Source of the DNA: Actinomycetales bacterium
GTDB lineage: Bacteria > Actinomycetota > Actinomycetes > Actinomycetales > Cellulomonadaceae
Direction: 5' to 3'
Length of the DNA stretch: 11,235 bases
NCBI GenBank assembly: GCA_012514545.1
Contig: JAAZAC010000191.1
Location: 1-11,235 of the forward strand
A program made the translations under genes and the position numbers. Below are positions 1 through 5,376 of this stretch, one piece after another. Position 1 is the first letter of the stretch. Every line of letters begins with the position of its first letter. Under the pieces are notes generated by a model, which was not told the origin of the DNA, searched no databases, and saw nothing but the letters and a program-made list of their open reading frames with translations.

Positions 1-116
1 ACGAACAGACGCCCGGCATGGGTCAGCACGCGCCGCGCCAGGACGACGTGGTCGGGCGCCCAGTGCTCGTCCGCCGTCGGACCGAGCCAACCTGCCAAGC
101 GCTCACCTGCAGACAT
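1..116 (-). CDS. Partial unrecognised protein (N-terminus only, runs off left edge)
   Basis: The minus strand is open from an ATG at 116-114 to the window edge. It gives about 38 residues with no stop, starting MSAGERLAGW and continuing through a basic, helix-like stretch (VVLARRVLTHAGRLF). Third codon positions are about 78% G/C overall and richer after the first ten codons, which is normal for this genome. No Shine-Dalgarno sequence precedes the ATG. Instead a long hairpin (122-170) ends six bases upstream, so the true start could lie further in or the mRNA could be leaderless. The plus strand is also open here, so coding strand is not certain. I do not recognise the family, and too little is present to assign one. 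Confidence 0.35.
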   Translation of the reverse strand, partial: MSAGERLAGWLGPTADEHWAPDHVVLARRVLTHAGRLF

Positions 117-121
117 GACGA

Positions 122-170
122 GGGCCCGGGTGGGGCCGGAGCGTGAACCGTTCCGACACTACCCGGGCCC
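122..170 (-). terminator. Long nested hairpin between luxR-type gene and left-edge gene
   Basis: The arms GGGCCCGGGT (122-131) and ACCCGGGCCC (161-170) are perfect 10-base complements. Inside the 29-base spacer, 137-143 and 149-155 form a second stem of seven pairs (one G-U) closing a five-base loop. Together they make a long two-storey hairpin. It lies about 140 bases past the luxR-type stop and just before the left-edge ATG on the minus strand. It could terminate luxR-type transcription or act as a 5' leader structure. There is no T-tract, so the terminator call is an inference. Confidence 0.45.
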
Positions 171-312
171 GGAGGTCGCGAAGAATGCACCCGCCGCCCG
201 CGTCCGCACCCCGCACCCGCCCGCCGGGGCGGGGGCGGACGTCGCCGGGGAAGGGGGGACCTCGGCGTCGTCGGGCGGCGGGAGACCGGGGCGGCGCGGG
301 CCGCAGCGCGGC

Positions 313-537
313 TCAGCGCAGCCCGATGGCCTTCGCGCAGGCGACCGCCTCGGCCCGGGTGGAGACGCCGAGCTTCTTGTAGACGGAGCGCACCTGCGAC
401 TTGACGGTGTTCCGGGTGACGAAGAGGCGGGAGGCGATCTGCTCGAGGGTGACGTCCTCGTCGAGGTTCGCCAGGATCACCCGCTCACGACGCGTGAGGG
501 CGGTCCGCTGCGTGGGGACCTCGCGCAGTTCCATCAT
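313..537 (-). CDS. Stand-alone LuxR/GerE-type helix-turn-helix regulator
   Basis: This is a 74-residue protein consisting almost only of a GerE/LuxR DNA-binding domain. After about ten residues it reads LTRRERVILANL, then EQIASRLFVTRNTVKSQV (the helix-turn-helix with its recognition helix), then SVYKKLGVSTRAEAV, which is the classic LuxR C-terminal pattern. No receiver, PAS or ATPase domain precedes it. The domain resembles the C-terminus of large MalT-like regulators, so it may be a natural single-domain regulator or a surviving fragment. The start is ATG 537, or the adjacent ATG 534, because GGAGG at 547-543 is well spaced for these. A longer frame from 588 has no such site. It is transcribed away from padR, and inverted-repeat arms similar to the padR operator lie directly upstream. 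Its targets are unknown. Confidence 0.85.
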   Translation of the reverse strand: MMELREVPTQRTALTRRERVILANLDEDVTLEQIASRLFVTRNTVKSQVRSVYKKLGVSTRAEAVACAKAIGLR

Positions 538-545
538 CACAACCT

Positions 546-592
546 CCAGGTGTCCGGTGCTGAAGGGGCACCTCGCTGAGCCGTACACCTGG
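546..592. promoter_or_regulatory. Spaced inverted repeat resembling split PadR operator arms
   Basis: CCAGGTGT at 546-553 and ACACCTGG at 585-592 are perfect reverse complements separated by 31 bases. Each differs by one base from the arms of the operator upstream of padR (CTAGGTGT and ACACCTAG). The left arm abuts the Shine-Dalgarno sequence of the luxR-type gene. This could place that gene under the same PadR protein through two half-sites, but that is inference. Confidence 0.35.
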
Positions 593-730
593 TGAGAGCG
601 CCGACTTCACCCGCCATGACGCGGAACTCACCCGAACTTGCGGGCAGTTCGTGTTGCACGGGCTCGCCGAAGAGGCTAAAGGGGGCCCCACGGCGGCGTT
701 ATTGCAGGTCAGCGGCGTGCCGTCATGATC

Positions 731-764
731 ACTCGGACGGGTGACGCAATCACCCGTTCGGAGT
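731..764. promoter_or_regulatory. Strong imperfect palindrome upstream of padR
   Basis: ACGGGTGA (737-744) and TCACCCGT (750-757) are perfect 8-base arms around CGCAA. After a small unpaired step, ACTC (731-734) and GAGT (761-764) pair as well. It sits about 115 bases before the padR start and could be an activator or repressor site, or an RNA hairpin. The half-site TCACCCG recurs at 607-613 and 628-634. Confidence 0.4.
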
Positions 765-843
765 AGCGGCCGAGGGCGGGCGCCGCCGGCAGCGCCCGTC
801 GAGACCCGGGCGGGACGGAGGTCCCAGCCCGAGCCGTGGCCAT

Positions 844-864
844 CTAGGTGTGATTGACACCTAG
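844..864. promoter_or_regulatory. Probable PadR operator (autoregulation)
   Basis: CTAGGTGT and ACACCTAG form perfect 8-base arms around GATTG. The palindrome ends as the padR Shine-Dalgarno (GGGAGG, 864-869) begins, 13 bases before the GTG start. PadR proteins commonly repress their own promoter from a GTGT/ACAC- or ATGT/ACAT-type dyad at this place. Binding here would block transcription of the whole downstream run, including the NifX-like protein and both ferredoxin-ATPases. Confidence 0.65.
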
Positions 865-877
865 GGAGGTGGCTGCG

Positions 878-1357
878 GTGGACGAGCGGGCGGGCGGGCG
901 ATGCTGCCGCGAGCGCCGGGGCGACGGTGCGCGGCGGGGCCTCCTCGAGCCCGCCGTCCTGGCGGCCCTCGCCGGTGCCCCCGCGCACGGCTACGACCTG
1001 CGGTCCGCCGTCGACGACCTGACCGCCGGTGTCGTGGCGGTGGACCCCGGCGGGCTCTACCGCGCCCTGCGCCGCATGGAGGACGACGGGCTGGTCGCCT
1101 CGACATGGGAGGAGGGCACCCACGGGCCGCAGCGCCGCACCTACCGGATCACCGACGACGGACGCGAGCAGCTGCGGCACTGGCTGAGCCACCTGACCGC
1201 CCGCCGGGAGGCGATCGCCCGCGTCCTTCTCGCCGCGTGCACCGCGAACGAGGACCTGTGCAGCACCACGCACCCCGGCGCGGAACACCCCGGCGCGACG
1301 CAGGGCGAGGAGGCCGGGGCTTCCCGGCTCGCGACGACACCAGGAGAGGAACCATGA
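878..1357 (+). CDS. PadR-family transcriptional regulator
   Basis: This is a 159-residue winged-helix protein. Residues 21-33 (GLLEPAVLAALAG) and 35-42 (PAHGYDLR) are the PadR opening helices. VDPGGLYRALRRMEDDGLV (55-73) is the recognition region, and RRTYRITDDGREQL (86-99) is the wing. A short C-terminal helix follows, then a Gly/Pro/Thr-rich tail of about 30 residues. The GTG at 878 is chosen because GGGAGG (864-869) lies eight bases upstream. A TTG start at 854 would fall inside the operator palindrome. Four cysteines (C9, C10, C121, C128) flank the DNA-binding core, so redox or metal sensing is possible but unproven. The stop overlaps the next ATG (ATGA), so it is translationally coupled to the NifX-like gene and probably controls that operon. 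Confidence 0.9.
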   Translation: MDERAGGRCCRERRGDGARRGLLEPAVLAALAGAPAHGYDLRSAVDDLTAGVVAVDPGGLYRALRRMEDDGLVASTWEEGTHGPQRRTYRITDDGREQLRHWLSHLTARREAIARVLLAACTANEDLCSTTHPGAEHPGATQGEEAGASRLATTPGEEP

Positions 1358-1854
1358 CGCACACCGAGGGGCTGGTCACGGTCGGCAGCGCCGACGAGGG
1401 CCGCCAGGGCGACTGCCAGGGCGACGGGAAGGGGAACGGTGGCGGAGGGCGGTGCCGTGACGCCCGCACGGTTGCCGGGCGGCCCCCAGCGGGCGGCACC
1501 GCGCCGATCGCCGGGACGGTCGCCGTGGCCGCCGTGGGCGGGGCGCCCACCGACCTCGTCGACGAGCACTTCGGGCGCGCGGCGTGCCTGCAGCTCGTCG
1601 ACGTCGCGACGATGGCCCGCCGCGTCGTCTCGAACGCGGGCAGCCGCCACGGCCAGCACGGCGCCGGGATCTCCGCCGTGGAGCTGGTCGCGTCGCACCG
1701 CGTCGACGCCGTCATCGCCATGAAGCTCGGCCCCAAGGCGGTCGACGCGTTCCGCCAGGCTCGGATCCCCGTCTACGGCGCCGGTCCGATGACGGTGGAC
1801 GCCGCCGTCGACGCCCTCGTCCGCGGCGAGCTGCCGCGCCTCGACGGGGACTGA
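1354..1854 (+). CDS. NifX/NafY-like dinitrogenase iron-molybdenum cofactor domain protein
   Basis: This is a 166-residue protein. The Nitro_FeMo-Co fold covers roughly residues 55-158: TVAVAAVGGAPTDLVDEHFGRA holds the family's DEHFGRA signature (70-76), and the domain continues with LVDV, a glycine turn (HGQHGAGI), VDAVIAMKLGPKAVDAF and IPVYGAG. Family members bind Fe-Mo cofactor or other metal clusters. Many non-nitrogen-fixing anaerobes carry similar proteins of unknown substrate. The first ~50 residues are a Gly-rich, low-complexity extension with C21 and C34. It overlaps padR by ATGA and is followed 14 bases later by two ferredoxin-containing ATPases. That context suggests a cluster carrier or redox scaffold. 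No nitrogenase is visible, so the nif name is not applied. Confidence 0.88.
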   Translation: MTHTEGLVTVGSADEGRQGDCQGDGKGNGGGGRCRDARTVAGRPPAGGTAPIAGTVAVAAVGGAPTDLVDEHFGRAACLQLVDVATMARRVVSNAGSRHGQHGAGISAVELVASHRVDAVIAMKLGPKAVDAFRQARIPVYGAGPMTVDAAVDALVRGELPRLDGD

Positions 1855-1868
1855 GGAAGGTCCCGGCG

Positions 1869-2750
1869 GTGCACGTCGCGGTCGCCTCGGGAAAGGGCGG
1901 CACGGGCAAGACGCTGGTCGCCACCAACCTCGCCGTCCACCTGCAGCGGACGGGACGGCGGGTCACGCTTGTCGACTGCGACGTGGACGCACCGAACGCC
2001 GCACTGTTCCTCGACGCCCCGCTCTCGGCCACGCCGGTCACAGTGGCCGTGCCCGTCGTGCCGCCCGAGGGGGCGTGCCCCGACAGCTGCACCGCCTGCC
2101 GCGACGCGTGCCCGTTCGGCGCGCTCCGGGTGCTCGGCGGACGGCCCGTCGTGTTCGCCGACCTGTGCCACCACTGCGGCCTGTGCACCACGGCCTGCCC
2201 TGCGGGCGTGCTGCGGATGCAGCCGGTCGAGGTCGGCCGGGTGCATGCGGGCCGGACCGGCGACGGCCTCCGCCTCGTCGTGGGCACTTTGGAGGTCGGC
2301 CTCACGGAGGCGCCCGCAGTGGTCCGCGCGGCGCGGCGGCTCGGCGTGTCCGAGGCCTCCGACGTCGTCGTCCTCGACGCCCCGCCAGGAGCGGCCTGCG
2401 CGGTGGTCGCCACCCTGCACCGGGCCGACCTCGCCGTCCTCGTCACGGACGCCACGGCCTTCGGGCTGCACGACCTGCGGCTGATGGTCGAGCTGTGCCG
2501 CGAGATGGAGGTGCCCGCCGTAGTGGCGCTGAACCGGGCCGGTCTGGGCGACGTCGACGTGCCCGCGTGGTGCCGCGAGGAGGACCTACCGCTCGTCGGA
2601 CACCTCCCCTTCGACCGGCGCGTCGCCGCCTGCTACGCCGACGGCGCGCTGCTCCTCGACGCGTTCCCGCCCGCCCGGCTGTGGTTCGCCGAGATCGCGG
2701 CCGCGGTGGAGCGGCACGGCGCGTCGCGGGGTGCGGAGGTGCCCGCATGA
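1869..2750 (+). CDS. MinD/Mrp-type P-loop ATPase with inserted ferredoxin domain (first copy)
   Basis: This is a 293-residue protein. The deviant Walker A SGKGGTGKT (7-15) has the signature lysine K9 of the SIMIBI/MinD group. LVDCDVDAPN (34-43) follows as the switch region, and VVVLDAPPGA is the Walker B region. Between them is a two-[4Fe-4S] ferredoxin insert. C100-x2-C103-x2-C106-x3-C110-P is canonical. The first set is C70-x3-C74-x2-C77-x3-C81-P, with one extra residue between the first two cysteines. Related proteins (COG1149; Mrp/NBP35 relatives) couple ATP hydrolysis to iron-sulfur cluster transfer or electron flow in the cytoplasm. The GTG start at 1869 follows AGGAAGG (1854-1860) by eight bases. 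The stop overlaps the next ATG, so the two ATPases are probably made together and may form a heteromer. Confidence 0.9.
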   Translation: MHVAVASGKGGTGKTLVATNLAVHLQRTGRRVTLVDCDVDAPNAALFLDAPLSATPVTVAVPVVPPEGACPDSCTACRDACPFGALRVLGGRPVVFADLCHHCGLCTTACPAGVLRMQPVEVGRVHAGRTGDGLRLVVGTLEVGLTEAPAVVRAARRLGVSEASDVVVLDAPPGAACAVVATLHRADLAVLVTDATAFGLHDLRLMVELCREMEVPAVVALNRAGLGDVDVPAWCREEDLPLVGHLPFDRRVAACYADGALLLDAFPPARLWFAEIAAAVERHGASRGAEVPA

Positions 2751-3649
2751 GGACCCTGCTGGTCGCGTCGGGCAAGGGCGGCACAGGGAAGACCACCGTC
2801 ACGGCCGTACTCGTCGCGCTCGCCGCCCGGGAGTGCCGGGTCGCCGTCGCCGACTGCGACGTCGAGGCCTCGAACCTGCCCCTGGCGCTCCGGGCGACGG
2901 TCACGACCCGCGAGCCGTTCGCCGGCCCGCCGCAGGTCGTGGTCGACGAACGTCGGTGCCGCGGGTGCGGTGCCTGCGTCCGCGCCTGCCCTTTCGACGC
3001 CATGGCGATCGGGCCGGAGGGTCACGCAGCCGTCGATCCGTGGCTGTGCGAGAGCTGCGGCGCGTGCGTGCGCGCGTGCCCGGCGGACGCCATCGCCCTC
3101 GTGCCGCAGGTGGCCGGCGCGCTGCTCGTCGGGGAGTGCTGGGCCGGGCCCGTTGTGTGGGGCGACCTCCGGCCAGGTGAGGACCTCTCGGGAAGGCTCG
3201 TCGCGCTCGTCCGCGAGCACGCCGCCGACCTGGCCCGCCGGCACGACGCCGACCTGCTCCTCGTCGACGGCCCACCCGGTGTGGGGTGCCCCGCCATCGC
3301 GGCGATGGTGGGCGTCGACGCGGTGCTCGCGGTCACGGAGCCGACGCCCGCCGCCGTGCACGACCTGCGGCGGTTGGCCGGGCTCGCGGTCCAGCTGCGC
3401 GTCCCGGTGGCCGTGGTCCTCAACAAGGTGGACCTGTCGCCGTCCGGGGCGGAGTTCGTCCGCGCCGCATGCGCGGAGCTGGGCCTCGCGCTGGTCGCCG
3501 AGGTGCGCTTCGACGCCGAGCTCCCCCGGCTCATGGAGGCCGTGGCGAGCGGGCGCACGGAGCCGGCGCGCCTGGCGGCGGTCACGGGGGTCGGGGGGAT
3601 CCACGCGGTGTGGGCGGGGCTGGCGCCGCTCGTCGGCGCGGGCTCCTGA
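2747..3649 (+). CDS. MinD/Mrp-type P-loop ATPase with inserted ferredoxin domain (second copy)
   Basis: This is a 300-residue protein and the companion of the gene before it, which it overlaps by ATGA. The deviant Walker A SGKGGTGKTT (8-17, signature K10), ADCDVEASNL (35-44) and LLLVDGPPGVGCP (Walker B and switch II) are all present. The ferredoxin insert is fully canonical: C71-x2-C74-x2-C77-x3-C81-P and C101-x2-C104-x2-C107-x3-C111-P. The order of domains matches the first copy but the sequences have diverged, so this is an old duplication. Pairs of such ATPases next to NifX-like proteins are familiar in anaerobic archaea and bacteria. A cluster-assembly or electron-transfer role is inferred, with unknown client. 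It is followed after 14 bases by the deformylase gene. Confidence 0.9.
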   Translation: MRTLLVASGKGGTGKTTVTAVLVALAARECRVAVADCDVEASNLPLALRATVTTREPFAGPPQVVVDERRCRGCGACVRACPFDAMAIGPEGHAAVDPWLCESCGACVRACPADAIALVPQVAGALLVGECWAGPVVWGDLRPGEDLSGRLVALVREHAADLARRHDADLLLVDGPPGVGCPAIAAMVGVDAVLAVTEPTPAAVHDLRRLAGLAVQLRVPVAVVLNKVDLSPSGAEFVRAACAELGLALVAEVRFDAELPRLMEAVASGRTEPARLAAVTGVGGIHAVWAGLAPLVGAGS

Positions 3650-3663
3650 GGGAAGGGAGAGCG

Positions 3664-4152
3664 ATGGCCGTCCGCACGATCCGGATCATCGGCGATCCGG
3701 TGCTCCGCACCCCGTGCGACCCGATCGCCGCTGTCGACGACCGGATCCGCCACCTGGTGACCGACCTGCTCGAGACCGTCGACGAGGACGGCAGGGCCGG
3801 TCTCTCGGCCAACCAGATCGGCGTGAGCCTGCGAGCCTTCTCGTGGAACGTCGACGGCGAGATCGGGTACGTCCTGAACCCGCGGCTCGTTCACGTGTCG
3901 CCCGAGCAGCAGATGTGCCCGGAAGGCTGCCTGTCCGTCCCGGGGCTGTGGTTCCCGACCCCCCGCGCCCGGGCGGCGCGCGTCGTCGGGCACGACCTGG
4001 ACGGGCGGGAGGTCGTCGTCGAGGGCACGGACCTGATGGCGCGGTGTCTCCAGCACGAGTGTGACCACCTCGACGGCCTCCTCTACCTCGACCGGCTCGT
4101 CGGGGTGACGCGACGGGAGGCGCTTCAGGCCGTGCGTGAGCAGGTCGGCTGA
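3664..4152 (+). CDS. def: Peptide deformylase
   Basis: This is a 162-residue metalloenzyme that removes the formyl group from the N-terminal methionine of new proteins. All three signatures are readable. Motif 1 is AGLSANQIG (45-53, catalytic Q51). Motif 2 is EGCLSVPG (87-94, metal ligand C89). Motif 3 is QHECDHLDG (130-138, ligands H131 and H135, catalytic E132). Motif 1 usually reads G-x-G-L-A-A-x-Q. Here the first glycine is arginine and the first alanine is serine. The start ATG follows GGAAGGGAG closely. It lies 14 bases after the second ATPase and 10 before the exonuclease, so it is probably co-transcribed. It may be a second, specialised deformylase or simply an operon passenger. The metal in vivo (Fe or Zn) cannot be read from sequence. 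Confidence 0.95.
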   Translation: MAVRTIRIIGDPVLRTPCDPIAAVDDRIRHLVTDLLETVDEDGRAGLSANQIGVSLRAFSWNVDGEIGYVLNPRLVHVSPEQQMCPEGCLSVPGLWFPTPRARAARVVGHDLDGREVVVEGTDLMARCLQHECDHLDGLLYLDRLVGVTRREALQAVREQVG

Positions 4153-4162
4153 CGGGAGGGTC

Positions 4163-4816
4163 ATGGACTTCGTCGCGCTCGACTGGGAGACCGCCAACGG
4201 CGCGCGGGGGTCGGCCTGCGCGGTAGGCGTCGTGGAGGTGCGGGACGGCCGCGTCGCCGCGACGTGGTCGACGCTGCTGCGGCCACCGGAGCGGTTCGGC
4301 GGCTTCGACGCCGCGAACACGGCCGTGCACGGCCTCCGCGCGGACGACGTCGCCACGGCACCGCGGTTCGCCGACGCGTGGCCGGACATCGAGAGGCGCC
4401 TGAGTGCGGCGACCGTCGTCGCGCACAACGCCACGTTCGACCTCGGGGTGATCCAGGACTCGACCTGGGCGGCCGGCCTGCCGTGCCCGCGACTGCGGTT
4501 CGGCTGCACGCTGCTGCTCGCGCGGCGGCACTACGACCTCCCGTCGTACACGCTCGACGTCGTCGCCGAGGCCGCCGGCGTCCGCCTCGACCGGCACCAC
4601 GACGCCCTGTCCGACGCGCGGGCGGCGGCGGAGGTGCTCCTGCGGATCGCACAGGACTGCGGTACGTCGAGCGTGAACGAGACCTTTGCGCTGCACGGCG
4701 TGGCACTCGGCTGGTCCAGGGGGCCCGATGCGGCCCCCTGCCGCGTCGTGGGCAGGTCCAGGTGGGAGCGGTCGACGCCGGGTCAGGATGTCCCGGCCCC
4801 CTCCACCCTCTGGTGA
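4163..4816 (+). CDS. DEDDh 3'-5' exonuclease (DNA polymerase III epsilon-like)
   Basis: This is a 217-residue protein. The DEDDh exonuclease residues are all present: D7 and E9 in ALDWETAN, D93 in AHNATFDLGVI, H146 and D151 in HHDALSDARAA. It should hydrolyse single strands of DNA or RNA from the 3' end with two metal ions, as in repair or RNA turnover. ATG 4163 is chosen because MDFVALDWETAN is the usual N-terminus and GGGAGGG (4154-4160) precedes it. A GTG at 4136 inside the deformylase gene is less likely. After about residue 188 the tail looks non-native. It uses AGG arginine codons three times, encodes a perfect hairpin (4717-4740), and its last 34 bases overlap the convergent fur-family gene. 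The tail may be read-through past a lost stop. Confidence 0.88.
   Translation: MDFVALDWETANGARGSACAVGVVEVRDGRVAATWSTLLRPPERFGGFDAANTAVHGLRADDVATAPRFADAWPDIERRLSAATVVAHNATFDLGVIQDSTWAAGLPCPRLRFGCTLLLARRHYDLPSYTLDVVAEAAGVRLDRHHDALSDARAAAEVLLRIAQDCGTSSVNETFALHGVALGWSRGPDAAPCRVVGRSRWERSTPGQDVPAPSTLW
4717..4740. terminator. Perfect 9-bp GC hairpin, probable bidirectional terminator inside the exonuclease tail
   Basis: CAGGGGGCC (4717-4725) and GGCCCCCTG (4732-4740) are perfect complements around a six-base loop. It lies within the last 100 bases of the exonuclease frame and 43 bases beyond the stop of the convergent Fur-family gene, so it could end transcription from both sides. No T-run follows, which is common for GC-rich actinobacterial terminators. 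Its coding overlap is unusual. Confidence 0.5.
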
Positions 4817-5265
4817 ACCGACCGGCATGCGGGGCACACCCCGGTGACCGTGAGCCGGTGGTCGACGTCGGCGAAGCCGTGCAACCGTGCGACCTCGACC
4901 GTCCAGCTCTCCACCGCAGGATTGGCGATCTCCGCCACGCTGCCGCACCGCCGGCAGACGAGGTGATGGTGGTGCCGGGCCGAGCCCAGGACGTAGGTCG
5001 CCTCGCCGTCGTCGCGGAGGACGACGTCCAGGACACCGGCCCTCGCGAGCCGCGCCACCGTCCGGTAGACGGTCGCGAGCGACACTGGTCGTCCCTGGTC
5101 CTCGAGCGCGGCGCGGATCTCCTGCGCGCTCAGGCAGCGGTCGACGGTCGCGAGGAACTCGAGCACGGAGCGACGCTGCTCGGTCTGACGGCTGCCCGCA
5201 GCGCGGGCGTCCCACACCCACCTCTGTCCGGTGGCCCGGACGCCGTCCCGGTCCCCGCCGCCCAT
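4783..5265 (-). CDS. zur: Fur-family metalloregulator, probable zinc uptake regulator
   Basis: This is a 160-residue protein. The N-terminal winged helix covers residues ~27-92 (SAQEIRAAL, then VSLATVYRTVARLARAGVL, the Fur recognition helix). The dimer and metal domain then opens with RHHHHLVCRRCG (97-108). Structural zinc CxxC pairs are C104/C107 and C144/C147, as in Zur and Fur. It is divergent from znuA and shares a Fur/Zur-type operator with it, so zinc-dependent repression of uptake is the likely job. The cysteine I expect shortly before HHHH in actinobacterial Zur seems absent (TYVLGSARHHHH), so iron or manganese sensing is not excluded. The start ATG 5265 has GGGAGG four bases upstream. 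A GTG about 15 codons further in is an alternative. The 3' end overlaps the exonuclease by 34 bases. Confidence 0.88.
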   Translation of the reverse strand: MGGGDRDGVRATGQRWVWDARAAGSRQTEQRRSVLEFLATVDRCLSAQEIRAALEDQGRPVSLATVYRTVARLARAGVLDVVLRDDGEATYVLGSARHHHHLVCRRCGSVAEIANPAVESWTVEVARLHGFADVDHRLTVTGVCPACRSVHQRVEGAGTS

Positions 5266-5344
5266 CCCGCCTCCCGCGACCCGTCCCGCCACCCCGGACC
5301 ACCATCTCGCCCGGACCGACGCGGCCCTCGTGCCACCTCGTGTC

Positions 5345-5372
5345 TTGCCCTCCAATCGCGAATGATTATCAT
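5345..5372 (+). promoter_or_regulatory. Probable znuA promoter
   Basis: TTGCCC (5345-5350), 16 bases, then TATCAT (5367-5372) make a reasonable sigma-70-type pair reading toward znuA. The -10 box lies inside the Fur/Zur operator, so repressor binding would exclude RNA polymerase. The start of transcription would fall near 5379, about 50 bases before the znuA ATG. Confidence 0.45.
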
Positions 5373-5376
5373 TATC
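5361..5376. promoter_or_regulatory. Fur/Zur-type operator in the zur-znuA divergent region
   Basis: On the minus strand this reads GATAATGATAATCATT, identical to the first 16 bases of the classical 19-base Fur consensus. Bases 5361-5373 form a perfect 6-1-6 palindrome. It is the only clearly AT-rich patch in the region. It overlaps -10 boxes of both divergent promoters, so one site could repress both the regulator gene and the uptake operon. The adjoining genes point to Zur as the binder, but the DNA sequence alone does not tell Zur from Fur. Confidence 0.75.

Larger units (their letters stand above)
538..877. other. Intergenic control region between luxR-type gene and padR
   Basis: About 340 bases with no convincing gene. 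It holds four inverted repeats. CCAGGTGT (546-553) pairs with ACACCTGG (585-592). CGAACT (633-638) pairs with AGTTCG (646-651). A 34-base imperfect palindrome lies at 731-764, and the padR operator is at 844-864. The heptamer TCACCCG occurs at 607-613, 628-634 and 750-756, and in inverted form at 738-744. I could not find a convincing -35/-10 pair for either flanking gene. Confidence 0.6.

Noticed and set aside
854..877. TTG at 854 as the padR start, and TTGACA (854-859) as its -35 box
   Set aside because: The codon lies inside the operator palindrome with no ribosome site, while GTG 878 has GGGAGG eight bases upstream. No -10 box lies 16-18 bases after TTGACA; that position coincides with the start codon.
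485..1288. Minus-strand open frame of 267 codons opposite padR and the intergenic region
   Set aside because: It crosses the operator and overlaps the LuxR-type gene in another frame. No family pattern was seen.
1354..3649. Possibility that this is part of a nitrogen-fixation cluster
   Set aside because: No nifH, nifD, nifK, nifB, nifE or nifN-like gene is present, and NifX-fold proteins are common outside nitrogen fixers.
3022..5305. Long minus-strand open frames at 3022-4509 and 3686-5305
   Set aside because: Both are antisense to genes with complete catalytic motifs (ATPase, deformylase, exonuclease). Their translations are Arg/Pro/Ala-rich without recognisable folds.
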